64,000 nt of DNA from SHAN690 sp041391765 (GCA_041391765.1 JAWKNJ010000026.1:28411-92410); one strand, 5' to 3'; positions 17,596-26,440 are shown, numbered from the stretch's first letter. A program made the numbers and translations. Notes: generated from the letters alone by a model not told the origin.

Positions 17596-19356
17596 TCTTT
17601 TCTAACTTTTTCTGGTATCGTAGCCATGAAAGCAGGACGATTATCTATATCGGTTGAGGAAATAAAGAATGAACCTGTGTTATTATAAAGTTCTTTTTAC
17701 TGCTCTCAAATTTTCTTCTCCCATTCTTTGTTCTGTGTATGGCAGAAAATCTGTGCTTGAAGTCTAATCCAATTGATTTAAGTTTTTTTACTTTTTCTGA
17801 GTCTAGTGTTTCATTATTAAATAATCGTCTTTGATAAACTAACGTAGTCATAAGACCTCTTCAAATACTATGTTATAGGTAAGAATAAATTTCATTTTCA
17901 TCTTGAACAATTGTGGAATCAAAGAAACGTCCAGTTTTCTTGTGTACTTCCAGAACGACTTACCGAGTCGAAAGAAAACCACAAAATCTCAAGTCTTTTG
18001 CGGCTGATTTAGTTTTGGTTGTTAGGTCTTTTGATTTTTTTCTTGTTTCTATAAACCCAATAATACAATTGTGGTTCTTCTGATTGGACTGGCTTTGAAT
18101 GACTGTTTTTGTCGAAAAAATCCTTAACTGCCATAGTAGTCTTCCCATCTTGTTTTTCTAACTGAGTTTTTAAATCCAATCGATCTTTTTATTTCTATTT
18201 CTTTTGCTAAGGTAAGAACCACTGTATTTAATTGAGCCATTTGGTTGCAGTTCCCCATTATTTATGATTGATATTTATTAGTCCATTTTCCTAGCTTAGG
18301 AAAATCCTTTGAGATGGTAGGAACATTGGTATCACCATATTTCTGTTTGTATTCGATTAGCTTTTACAGAATTGGTCGAAAATCTTCACTTTAGCATCCC
18401 AACTAAAATCCAATTCATCAAGCAGGTCAATGCGGTCTTGGTTCAATTCATTTTTTCTTCTTTTGCCCTTTTGAGCAAACCACCCATGTTCCTAGAGGCT
18501 TGTCCTTTTTATATCTTGCATGGTATGTCAGAAATTCCCATTCTCCTCTCTTGTATGCTTCCAGTTTAACGTAACTATCCCACCAAATGTCATCATAGTC
18601 AGTTTCCTCTCTAAATTCTTCACTTTTTCCAATCAAACCAATTGAATCAAGTTTATTCCGTTTTAGCAGATTTAGTTTTTTTGCTCTGTTTCTTCTTCGC
18701 TGTTTCGTAAATCCAGTTACATAATTGACGATTCTCCCTTTCGAGAAACCTTCAAGTGTTGAAATTTCTTTTTGAAAATCAACTAGCTGCATGAACATTA
18801 CTTTGCCAAAAAAATCTCTTGGTTTTTTCAATTATCTCATCAAATAGAACGTTTTGGTAGTTTTTTCAACCTTCTAGTTTAATAATCTTTTCTATTTCAT
18901 TGTCTTTGAAATCAATAAGTAGTTTAGAAGAATTGTGACTGTTTCCCTTTTATAGATGCTATGTTATTAATCTCTGCTTCCAACCTTTCATCTTGGTCGC
19001 ACATGGCTCTCACGACTTGAATTAGATAATTGAAAATTGGTTTCTTTTAATTTCATCTTCAAGAGATTTTCTTCAATATGATGAAATATAAATAATAATG
19101 TAACCACTTTTTTGCCTTTGGTCTTTTTTCAACGCTCTACCTGGAGTGTTTGTACGTGATATCAATTTTAGAAGTCTTTGATTCACAGAAATAAATTAAA
19201 TCGATTGTTGGCATCGTCAACGCTTCGTCAAACAGCGTGCATTTGAAACAATTCCTTTTGCACTATTCTTAAATTCATCTAATACCTTTTCTAAAGGTTG
19301 TTGATTGTTTTCCACTTACGCTTTTCAAATATTGTCAAAGAATTTGGAATGTCGAT
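17596..19356 (-). pseudogene. Middle of the helicase-HA gene, frame broken many times
   Basis: No single frame spans this stretch, but switching frames on the minus strand gives a continuous helicase C-lobe followed by HA repeats. Pieces in order are SNARC, PTIDLIYF, GRALKK, a segment reading RAMCDQDERLEAEINNIA (about 18965-19015), DNEIEKIIKLEG and NVLFDEIIEK. HA-type fragments follow: RIVNYVTGFTKQRRRNRAKK, a repeat ending LGTWV, then LIEYKQKYGDTNVPTISKDF with LGKW, and YQRRLFNNETLDSEKVKKLK at 17840. These are helicase motifs V and VI and about five or six HA repeats. Motif sequence is kept while the frame shifts every 30-100 bases, which fits read errors. Together with both neighbours it would form one gene of about 1,640 codons. 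Confidence 0.7.
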
Positions 19357-20811
19357 TCAGAATTCTTTTGCTAATATAACTTTTGAATGAAAGGTTAAGC
19401 CGTGAAAGGCTTTGTATTTAGTCATTACCAATTCTAAAGCAAAATTGTGCGCCAAGTCCTCTGCTGTTATCTGCCCTATAAATTCACGTTCTTCAATATA
19501 CTTTTTAACTTCCTTGTCTGTAACCCCAATTCCGATAATTTTATAGTCAACTAATATTTTTTTGTGAATGGCTTCCCCAAAACTCATTCTGTAAGCTTCT
19601 TCTCCAAAAACAGTAGGATTACTCATATCACATAGTAATTCGTACTCGTCTCCAAGTTTAGTTTTTAAACTTGTTGAAGCAACTTTCGGAGTTGCAGTCA
19701 TATAAAGCCTTTTTGAAGCTCGTAGTTTGTCATTGTCGTGTACAATTGTAAACGTGTTTTTCTTTGTGCTTCCCGCAGTCCTATGAGCTTCATCACATAT
19801 AATCAAACCGAATTCAAAATTTGGAATTTGTAAACTTGCTATTGATACAACTTCAATAGATTGATATGTAGAGAAGATTATTTTATCACCCTCTTTTTCC
19901 AGAAATGCCCTAACCTTTTTATAATCTGTTGTAACTGGACCTTGAATCTCATAGGAATGCGTAACTGCACTATCATCACCCTTATTAATGTCCTTTTCAG
20001 AGCAAACATATAAGGGGCGAAAAGAAGTGTTTTTTTGTCTAGCCCAATCAGTTTTTATTTGTCTTAGTAAGGCTAAAGAGGGAACTAAAACAAGTGTTGT
20101 TTTAGGTTTTAACCCTTCTTTTATCCATAAAGCAGTTAGAGTTTTGCCAGCACCACAAGGCAGGATTAATTGTCCTCTACTTTCATTTTTAAAGTGTGTT
20201 ACAACTTTTTCGATTGCAATTTTTTGATGGTCACGAGGTTTAAATTTCTCAATACTTGGAAGTTGATTTCCTTTTGCTATTGATAGAATGCGGATAAAAG
20301 CATTTTCATCTAATTCTAAAAGAGTGTCATTAAGGATTTGTTCATATTTATCTCCAAATGCTTTTGCGACCTTCGTAACATCAGCAACATTTGAAAAGAC
20401 TATAATTTTTTGGCAATTTGTGCCCAATGCAAATACATTGGCGATTTTGTCTCCCGACCAACTTAGACTTTTGAGTTCATCATTTTTAAATTTGCATTGG
20501 ACAGCATGATATCCTGAGTCAATATCTTTAAGAAGAATGTCAATTCCATGATCAATAGAGGGTAAGTTTAATTTCTTTCTAATGTTTAGAGGTATTTCTT
20601 CATAAAGCCAAACATCTGTGTATAAATCAATTTTTTCTGGGTCGGTTTGGAAATAGTATTTACAGAAGTATTCAAATATTTTTCCTGCTAAAGTCTTTTT
20701 GGATGTTGTTTCAGTTTGGGTGGTGTTAAATTGTTCTAACTTGTTTTTTATGTCAGACCACTTAGATACACCATCTAGCAATTCAATTAATATTTGATTT
20801 TCTTTAGTCAT
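19357..20811 (-). CDS. Mrr-like nuclease plus DEAD/DEAH helicase, N-terminal part of the long HA-repeat protein
   Basis: 484 aa and cut short by a frame break at its end (HSKVILAKEF, then stop). Residues about 40-180 form a PD-(D/E)xK nuclease of Mrr type: E47 in GKIFEYF, D91 in HGIDILL, and Q105-C-K107 in AVQCKF. An SF2 helicase follows with the Q-like region FKPRDHQKIAI, Walker A CGAGKT (219-224), motif Ia VPSLALLRQ, DEAH box 340-343 in IICDEAHRTAG, and motif III TAT. The family is predicted restriction-type helicases that end in HA repeats, seen downstream. It probably cuts or remodels foreign DNA, so a defence role is inferred. The ATG at 20811 follows a long hairpin and no other gene shares the module. 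Confidence 0.85.
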   Translation of the reverse strand: MTKENQILIELLDGVSKWSDIKNKLEQFNTTQTETTSKKTLAGKIFEYFCKYYFQTDPEKIDLYTDVWLYEEIPLNIRKKLNLPSIDHGIDILLKDIDSGYHAVQCKFKNDELKSLSWSGDKIANVFALGTNCQKIIVFSNVADVTKVAKAFGDKYEQILNDTLLELDENAFIRILSIAKGNQLPSIEKFKPRDHQKIAIEKVVTHFKNESRGQLILPCGAGKTLTALWIKEGLKPKTTLVLVPSLALLRQIKTDWARQKNTSFRPLYVCSEKDINKGDDSAVTHSYEIQGPVTTDYKKVRAFLEKEGDKIIFSTYQSIEVVSIASLQIPNFEFGLIICDEAHRTAGSTKKNTFTIVHDNDKLRASKRLYMTATPKVASTSLKTKLGDEYELLCDMSNPTVFGEEAYRMSFGEAIHKKILVDYKIIGIGVTDKEVKKYIEEREFIGQITAEDLAHNFALELVMTKYKAFHGLTFHSKVILAKEF

Positions 20812-21085
20812 TCATTAAGTCAAGCGTTGGCTAAAAAATAGCTCTTTTGGTTTTTCAGCGTTTGCCTGTGTGTTGGCAAAAACCAAATGTGCTATTTGTG
20901 CGTTGGCTCTTTTTCCGTGCATGGCATAACAATTGTAAATAGGATAGTCACTTTTATTTTTTGTACCGGTCATTTTCTAAAGCCTTTGTATCGCCTTTGG
21001 TAGCGCTCAAAATTCAGCTCCTGGAGAAATTTGTTAACTCAGCCAAAATCAAGATTAAAAGCCTCCTTCAATCGAATGCCTTTTT
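20812..21085. other. Intergenic right flank of the helicase module
   Basis: 274 bases without a gene. It holds the long hairpin at 20836-20897, copies of GCGTTGGCT at 20824 and 20900, and GGCATAACAATTG at 20923-20935. The last is a partial inverted match to TTGTTGTATGCC at the other end of the module. Confidence 0.6.
20836..20897 (-). repeat. Module-end hairpin, right side
   Basis: Left arm 20836-20855 (AAATAGCTCTTTTGGTTTTT) pairs with 20878-20897 at 18 of 20 positions around a 22-base loop containing GCGTTTGCC and GTTGGC. The direct repeat GCGTTGGCT flanks the stem on both sides (20824-20832 and 20900-20908). It lies 25 bases upstream of the helicase start codon, so the transcript leader would fold strongly. 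Confidence 0.7.
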
Positions 21086-21892
21086 CTAGTCATTTTCCAC
21101 GGTGCAGCATTCGTTTACAGAGTCGTGTTCGAGAAACAACACGTAGTTGTTTTCGGCAGCATCGTGCATGAACTTTGATTTTTCGTCCAAGGTCAAAAGC
21201 GGGCGTGTGTCGTAACCCATCACATAGGCCAAGGGAATGTGTCCGGTGCTGGGAAGTAAGTCGGCCATGAACACGATCGTTTGTCCATTGTGCTTGATGT
21301 GTGGAATCATCTGCGCATCGGTGTGGCCATGAGCAAACAGAACATCAATGTTTCGGAACACGTCCTTGGCGTAAGTCTGGCTGTGGTCAATGAATTTCAG
21401 TTGTCCACTTTCTTGAATAGGAAGGATATTCTCTTTCAGAAACGAAGCCTTTTCACGAGCATTCGGCTCAGTGGCCCACTTCCAGTGTTGTTCGTTGCTC
21501 CAAAACGTGGCGTTTTTGAAGGCCGGTCGGAAGGCGTCTTTGGAGCTATCATATTCTATCGCGCCACCACAGTGATCGAAGTGTAAGTGCGTTAAAAACA
21601 CATCGGTGATGTCATCGCGGTGAAAGCCTTTGGCGGCCAATGATTTGTCTAAGCTATCATCTCCGTGTAGGTAGTAGTGACTGAAAAACTTCTCGCTTTG
21701 CTTGTTGCCTATTCCTGCATCAATCAGCATCAGCCGATCGCCATCTTCGATCAGGAGCGAGCGCATGGCCCAGCTGCAAAGGTTGTTGTCATCGGCAGGG
21801 TTGGTGCGCGACCAAAGCGACTTCGGGACTACTCCAAACATGGCTCCGCCATCCAACTTGAAATATCCGGTATTGATTACGTGTAAGTTCAA
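21086..21892 (-). CDS. Metallo-beta-lactamase fold hydrolase
   Basis: About 268 aa from a TTG at 21892 (NLHVINTGYFKLDGGAMFG), which matches the usual start of this family; an earlier TTG at 21922 adds ten unlikely residues. The zinc motif HxHxDH is THLHFDHCGG. Further ligands are expected at H in AHGHTDAQM, D in VFMADLLPS and H in FLEHDS. It is similar in outline to lactonase-like (AHL lactonase/GloB-type) enzymes. No signal peptide, so cytosolic. The substrate is not known. It is divergent from the GNAT-nitrilase gene, 108 bases away. Confidence 0.9.
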   Translation of the reverse strand: MNLHVINTGYFKLDGGAMFGVVPKSLWSRTNPADDNNLCSWAMRSLLIEDGDRLMLIDAGIGNKQSEKFFSHYYLHGDDSLDKSLAAKGFHRDDITDVFLTHLHFDHCGGAIEYDSSKDAFRPAFKNATFWSNEQHWKWATEPNAREKASFLKENILPIQESGQLKFIDHSQTYAKDVFRNIDVLFAHGHTDAQMIPHIKHNGQTIVFMADLLPSTGHIPLAYVMGYDTRPLLTLDEKSKFMHDAAENNYVLFLEHDSVNECCTVEND

Positions 21893-22000
21893 AATCGTGG
21901 TTTTTGACAAAGAAAGGCGCAATTCCCAAATTCCCCAAAGCGATTTGGCATCTCGGCTTTACCTGTTCATCTTTGGCGGAAATCCACAAGGATAAATTTC

Positions 22001-23548
22001 ATGTCGAAGACGAAAAGCGAAGATGTGCAGGTTGGCGTACGCCACCTCACGATAGAGGATTACAAGGATCTAAAGGAGGCTATGATCGAAGCCTACAGCG
22101 GTAGCCGAATGAGCTACTGGAGCGAGGCCAGCATCGAATCATTGTTGCGAGTTTTTCCAGAAGGGCAGCTGTGTGTTGAAATGAATGGAAAGGTTGTTGG
22201 CGGGGCGCTTTCACTGATTATTGATTATTCTCAGTTTGGAGATGAGCATACCTACAAGGAAATTACAGGGAATTACTCTTTTAGCACATTTGATCCTGAC
22301 GGTGATGTGCTCTACGGTATTGACGTTTTTGTGCATCCGGAATACCGTGGCTTGCGCTTGGCGCGCAGACTATATGACGCACGGAAAGAGCTGTGCGAAA
22401 ATTTGAATTTGAGAGCCATTATTGCCGGTGGTCGAATTTCAGGATATAGTAAGTACTCAACTCAGATGTCGCCAAAGGAATACATCGAAAAGGTGGCTGT
22501 CAATGAAATATATGATCCGATTCTCAGTTTTCAGCAGGCAAATAACTTCCACGTAAAGCGAATTCTGAGTAATTATCTTGAGGGAGATATTCAGTCCAAG
22601 GAATTCGCCACCCTGATTGAGTGGAACAATATCTACTATGATGAAAAACAGCACTTAATCAATCGTAAGAAGTCCGTGGTAAGATTAGGATTGGTGCAAT
22701 GGCAAATGAGGCCCACACCGAACCTGGATGCGATGAAGGAGCAGATCGAGTTTTTCGTGGATGCGGTGGCTGGCTATAATTCCGATTTCGTCCTCTTTCC
22801 GGAGCTGTTCAACGCGCCACTGCTAGCGCCCTACAACGACCTGCCTCCATCCAAGGCAATGCGAAAGCTGGCAGTGCATACAGAACCGCTGTTTGAATAC
22901 TTCAAGGAATTAGCGGTTTCTTATAATGTCAACATCATCACCGGCAGTTATCCCATGCTCGATGAAGAAAAGCTTTACAACGTGAGTCACTTGTGCAGGC
23001 GCGATGGTTCCTCAGAAGAGTATCGCAAGATTCATATTACACCAAGTGAAATCAGCGCTTGGGGAATTTCCGGAGGTAATGAATTAGGTGTTTTCGATAC
23101 GGATTGCGGCAAGGTGGGCGTGGTAATTTGCTACGATGTTGAATTTCCAGAATTGGCGAGAATTTACGCTGAGAAGGGCGTTCAGATTCTGTTCGTTCCA
23201 TTTTTGACGGACACGCAAAACGGGTATCATAGGGTGAAGCGCTGCGCTCAAGCGCGAGCCATCGAAAATGAATGCTACGTAGCCATAGCAGGATGTGTGG
23301 GAAACCTTCCAAAGGTGAATAACATGGATATTCAATATGCACAGTCGGCTGTGTTCACTCCTTCTGATTTCGCCTTTCCCGAAAATGCGATCAAGGCACA
23401 GGCCACTCCAAACACAGAAATGACAATCATCGTAGATGTGGATTTGGACTTGCTTAAAGAACTGAATACCAAGGGAAGTGTACGCAACCTTCGCGATCGA
23501 AGACTCGACTTGTATGGTGTCCAATTAAAAAATCTTGAAAATCCTTAG
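22001..23548 (+). CDS. GNAT acetyltransferase fused to a nitrilase-type amidohydrolase
   Basis: 515 aa, two enzymes in one chain. Residues about 12-215 are a GNAT N-acetyltransferase, with the acetyl-CoA region VFVHPEYRGLRLARRLYDAR. Residues about 225-505 are a carbon-nitrogen hydrolase with the Glu-Lys-Cys triad: E in VLFPELFNAP, K in EYRKIHITPSE, C in VVICYDVEFPE. The fusion is known in bacteria and probably acetylates or deacylates a small amine. No signal peptide, so cytosolic. The substrate is unknown. Confidence 0.92.
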   Translation: MSKTKSEDVQVGVRHLTIEDYKDLKEAMIEAYSGSRMSYWSEASIESLLRVFPEGQLCVEMNGKVVGGALSLIIDYSQFGDEHTYKEITGNYSFSTFDPDGDVLYGIDVFVHPEYRGLRLARRLYDARKELCENLNLRAIIAGGRISGYSKYSTQMSPKEYIEKVAVNEIYDPILSFQQANNFHVKRILSNYLEGDIQSKEFATLIEWNNIYYDEKQHLINRKKSVVRLGLVQWQMRPTPNLDAMKEQIEFFVDAVAGYNSDFVLFPELFNAPLLAPYNDLPPSKAMRKLAVHTEPLFEYFKELAVSYNVNIITGSYPMLDEEKLYNVSHLCRRDGSSEEYRKIHITPSEISAWGISGGNELGVFDTDCGKVGVVICYDVEFPELARIYAEKGVQILFVPFLTDTQNGYHRVKRCAQARAIENECYVAIAGCVGNLPKVNNMDIQYAQSAVFTPSDFAFPENAIKAQATPNTEMTIIVDVDLDLLKELNTKGSVRNLRDRRLDLYGVQLKNLENP

Positions 23549-23602
23549 CGGATATTTAAAACCCTTTGCCTTTACTTTGTCCGCAGCAATTAATACTTAA
23601 TA

Positions 23603-23959
23603 ATGTCAGCCGGAAAACCGCGAATCGCAAAAGACTATGACAAGCTCACTGAGGAGCTTGTGAATCAGATCAAGTTGGAGTACCCTTTTGGTTTTGAAGA
23701 CAATCTCATCTCCTATACAGATGCGAAGGGTAACAAAGTATCTGCACTGCCATTTGAAGCAGAAGATGCTTATTACTTGATCAGAATGACCAAATTGGAA
23801 GCTCAGCGTATCATCGAGGAAGATGAAGACTATGATGATTCCGGAAACCTACGTGAAGATTTTGCTGACGAAATCGAAGGCGATAGCGCTGAAGAAGAGG
23901 AAGAAGAAGATTCGTACGATCAACCCGATGCAGATGGCGGGGATGATGACGAAGACTAG
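23603..23959 (+). CDS. Conserved hypothetical protein with acidic tail
   Basis: 118 aa. The N-terminal 75 residues (MSAGKPRIAKDYDKLTEELV, then YPFGFEDNLISYTDAKGN) are orderly. The last 40 are almost entirely Asp and Glu. Proteins of this shape occur across Bacteroidota and are sometimes annotated as DNA primase without visible support; there is no primase motif here. A rho-independent terminator follows, so it is a monocistronic unit. Confidence 0.8.
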   Translation: MSAGKPRIAKDYDKLTEELVNQIKLEYPFGFEDNLISYTDAKGNKVSALPFEAEDAYYLIRMTKLEAQRIIEEDEDYDDSGNLREDFADEIEGDSAEEEEEEDSYDQPDADGGDDDED

Positions 23960-23976
23960 TTGAAAATCAAATCATG

Positions 23977-24016
23977 AAGCGATCAGAACGTTGTACGTTT
24001 GCGATCGCTTTTTTTA
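23977..24016 (+). terminator. Rho-independent terminator
   Basis: An 8-bp stem AAGCGATC (23977-23984) with GATCGCTT (24003-24010), an inner imperfect GAACGT/ACGTTT pairing, then seven T residues to 24015. It ends the acidic-tail gene. Confidence 0.8.
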
Positions 24017-24078
24017 TGTCATAAATCGAGATTCAAAGCTTCAGACTTAAGTCTTTTATCGTAATTCTACTGTCTTAG

Positions 24079-24137
24079 ATCTTTTGTCTAGTGTCTTGAG
24101 TCTATTAATCTTTTGTCTAAAATTCTTGAATCTACTA
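24079..24137 (+). repeat. Two tandem copies of an approximately 30-bp unit
   Basis: Copy one (24079-24107) and copy two (24108-24137) share ATCTTTTGTCTA at the start and TCTTGARTCTAYTA at the end. More TCTT/GTCTT fragments precede them from 24047. Copy two runs into the start codon of the next gene. Confidence 0.7.
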
Positions 24138-25105
24138 TGAAACCTATTTCATCCTTTATTGAAAAGCACTTCTTACACTTCAATGCAGCAGCATTGGTGG
24201 ATGCATCAAAAGCTTATAAAGAACATTTGGACAAAGGCGGGAAAATGATGATCACGCTTGCCGGTGCTATGAGCACGGGTGAGTTGGGAATCATTTTGGC
24301 CGAAATGATTCGTCAGGACAAAGTGCAGATTATCAGTTGCACCGGAGCCAACCTGGAAGAAGACTTGATGAACTTGGTAGCGCATTCACACTACAAGCGT
24401 GTTCCAAACTACCGTGACTTGAGTCCGCAGGAAGAGTGGGATTTGTTGGAAGACGGATTCAACCGAGTTACCGACACGTGCATTCCGGAAGAGGAAGCGT
24501 TCCGAAGGTTGCAGAAACACATTTTCAAGTTGTGGAAAGATGCCGAGGACAAAGGCGAGCGATACTTCCCACACGAGTACATGTACCAGATGCTGAAAAG
24601 CGGTGTATTGGAACAATACTACGAGATTGATCCAAAAAACAGTTGGATGCTGGCCGCTGCTGAAAAGAACATTCCGATCGTTGTGCCGGGCTGGGAAGAC
24701 AGCACGATGGGCAACATATTCGCTTCGTATTGCATCAAAAACGAGCTGAAGGCTTCGACCATGAAGTCAGGAATTGAGTACATGACCTATTTGGCTGACT
24801 GGTATCGCAAGAACAGCGGTGGCCACGGAGTTGGATTCTTCCAAATTGGCGGAGGAATCGCGGGCGACTTCCCGATTTGTGTGGTTCCGATGATGTATCA
24901 GGATTTGGAATGGACAGACGTTCCTTTCTGGAGCTATTTCTGCCAGATTTCAGATAGCACTACAAGCTATGGTTCTTACAGCGGAGCGGTTCCTAACGAG
25001 AAAATCACCTGGGGTAAGCTAGACATTCATACACCCAAGTTCATTGTAGAATCGGATGCGACCATCGTAGCTCCTCTCATGTTCGCTTACATTTTGGACA
25101 TGTAA
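24137..25105 (+). CDS. Deoxyhypusine synthase-like protein
   Basis: 322 aa from the ATG at 24137. An in-frame TTG at 24113 lies inside the tandem repeat and is less likely. Family motifs are LAGAMSTGELG (NAD-binding region), SCTGANLEED, HGVGFFQIGGGIAGDFP, and SGAVPNEKITWGKL, in which the Lys of WGK matches the catalytic Lys of the human enzyme. Bacteria lack eIF5A, and bacterial homologues are thought to act in polyamine (homospermidine-type) metabolism. No signal peptide. The downstream CoA-binding gene overlaps its stop codon, so they are co-translated. Confidence 0.92.
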   Translation: MKPISSFIEKHFLHFNAAALVDASKAYKEHLDKGGKMMITLAGAMSTGELGIILAEMIRQDKVQIISCTGANLEEDLMNLVAHSHYKRVPNYRDLSPQEEWDLLEDGFNRVTDTCIPEEEAFRRLQKHIFKLWKDAEDKGERYFPHEYMYQMLKSGVLEQYYEIDPKNSWMLAAAEKNIPIVVPGWEDSTMGNIFASYCIKNELKASTMKSGIEYMTYLADWYRKNSGGHGVGFFQIGGGIAGDFPICVVPMMYQDLEWTDVPFWSYFCQISDSTTSYGSYSGAVPNEKITWGKLDIHTPKFIVESDATIVAPLMFAYILDM

Positions 25106-25473
25106 TGGCCGGAAAGAAAACCGTCATCATTGGTGCCAGCGACAATCCTTCGCGTTACAGCAACATTGCGGCAAACATGCTTACCGAATATGGCCATGAA
25201 ATCGTACCGCTTGGGAAACGCGCTGGACAAACGGCCGGAAAAGACATCATCACCAACTGGCCAGATCACGTAGATGATTTGGACACGGTAACGATGTATG
25301 TTGGTCCACAAAACCAGCCTGATTTATATCCATACATCCTTGGTTTAAAACCCAAGCGCATCATTTTCAATCCCGGAACCGAAAATCCTGAGTTAAGCGG
25401 ATTAGCCGCAATTCAAGGGATAGAAACCGAGGAAGCGTGTACGTTGGTGTTGCTTAGGACAGGTCAGTATTAA
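25105..25473 (+). CDS. CoA-binding domain protein
   Basis: 122 aa. The ATG shares its A with the stop codon of the preceding gene. The N-terminus reads KTVIIGASDNPSRYSNIAAN, the Rossmann CoA-binding motif (CoA_binding_2), followed by VPLGKRAGQTAG and PKRIIFNPGTENPEL. These small proteins bind CoA but have no proven reaction. Translational coupling to the deoxyhypusine synthase-like gene may mean shared regulation. Confidence 0.9.
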   Translation: MAGKKTVIIGASDNPSRYSNIAANMLTEYGHEIVPLGKRAGQTAGKDIITNWPDHVDDLDTVTMYVGPQNQPDLYPYILGLKPKRIIFNPGTENPELSGLAAIQGIETEEACTLVLLRTGQY

Positions 25474-25489
25474 GAAATTAAACCGCAAA

Positions 25490-25529
25490 CTCAATCTCAA
25501 ATTCAAAGCGCCTTGAATTTGATTTTGAG
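25490..25529. terminator. Bidirectional hairpin between convergent genes
   Basis: Arms 25490-25506 and 25513-25529 pair at 14 of 17 positions around a 6-base loop. It lies between the stop of the CoA-binding gene (+) and that of the PorP/SprF-like gene (-). A/T-rich arms without a strong T tract make termination likely but not certain. Confidence 0.55.
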
Positions 25530-25546
25530 CTTGAATTTGCAATTCC

Positions 25547-26440
25547 CTATATAATCGGAAGATTGGAAATAAACTGCCGCTTTGCCTTGTCTTTGAAAAG
25601 CCATACGCGAAGGGCTAGTTCATGGGATCCGCTGGAGCCTTGGGCAATTCTATTTGCGTACCTACTGTAGGAGTAAGAGAGGCGAAGACGCTTCATGTAC
25701 TCATATCCAATCGCAACGGATAGTTCGGAATCAGTTCCAAAACTTGCTCCCAAGTATGCCCATCGGTATTGTGCATTGAAAGAGCCAAAAAATTCTCTAT
25801 ATCCCTCATAATCAAATAAGCTCACAGTTGGGAGTAATATAAATTTCGAAATTTGGAACGACCTTCCAAGAAGTGCACTGTATCTTGCATTTGGGAAAAA
25901 CAAGTAGTTCGAAATATCATAACCAACTGGAAGTCGCGCGTGGACTGCACCAAAAAATTTGTTCGAAACAAAGCCTATTCCCGTGCTCATCGTCAGCTGA
26001 CTCAAAAAGCCTCCAGATGTCGGCCCCCAAATGCTATAATTACCAAATCCATAATTGCCACGGCTTAAAGTTAGGCTAGGCATAAGGGTGATTTTTTTAC
26101 TCAGTTGGAGTTTGGGTGAGATACTGATGTCAATTTGCTCTTTTCTCCAGGAACCAAAGCGCTGATGATATGCACTAAAGCCTATACCTGATCGAATTTT
26201 ATGTACATAACCATCCGCAGATATATATGCTCCTTGTGGCGCTTCATCAATTCCAAGCCATTGTTGTCCAACTATTGAATTAACCTGTAAACCACCATGC
26301 CAGCCTGAAAATTCTGGAAATGATTTGTTCAGCGAAGAATACTGTTGGTCAAAGAAGGCTTGACAGTATGTTGTTGCTGAGATCAAAGTCAAGGCAATAG
26401 AAAGAATAATTCTAATCTGACAGATACTAGAGGCTTGCAT
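25547..26440 (-). CDS. Type IX secretion membrane protein, PorP/SprF family
   Basis: 297 aa. A signal peptide ends near TYCQA. The mature start FFDQQYSSLNKSFPEFSGWH is the typical PorP/SprF opening (Q-Y ... N-P/S). The rest is alternating beta strands of an outer-membrane barrel, ending LALRVWLF. In Flavobacterium, SprF supports delivery of surface adhesins through T9SS, usually beside SprB-like genes. No adhesin gene neighbours this copy, so the cargo is unknown. Confidence 0.85.
   Translation of the reverse strand: MQASSICQIRIILSIALTLISATTYCQAFFDQQYSSLNKSFPEFSGWHGGLQVNSIVGQQWLGIDEAPQGAYISADGYVHKIRSGIGFSAYHQRFGSWRKEQIDISISPKLQLSKKITLMPSLTLSRGNYGFGNYSIWGPTSGGFLSQLTMSTGIGFVSNKFFGAVHARLPVGYDISNYLFFPNARYSALLGRSFQISKFILLPTVSLFDYEGYREFFGSFNAQYRWAYLGASFGTDSELSVAIGYEYMKRLRLSYSYSRYANRIAQGSSGSHELALRVWLFKDKAKRQFISNLPII

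Noticed and set aside
17960..18148. A separate 62-codon gene between helicase fragments
   Set aside because: Its residues are a frame-shifted part of an HA repeat, and neighbours in other frames continue the same repeat.
15750..20936. Integron attC sites at the module ends
   Set aside because: Neither end has a matched RYYYAAC/GTTRRRY pair in the right arrangement, and no integrase gene lies in the window.
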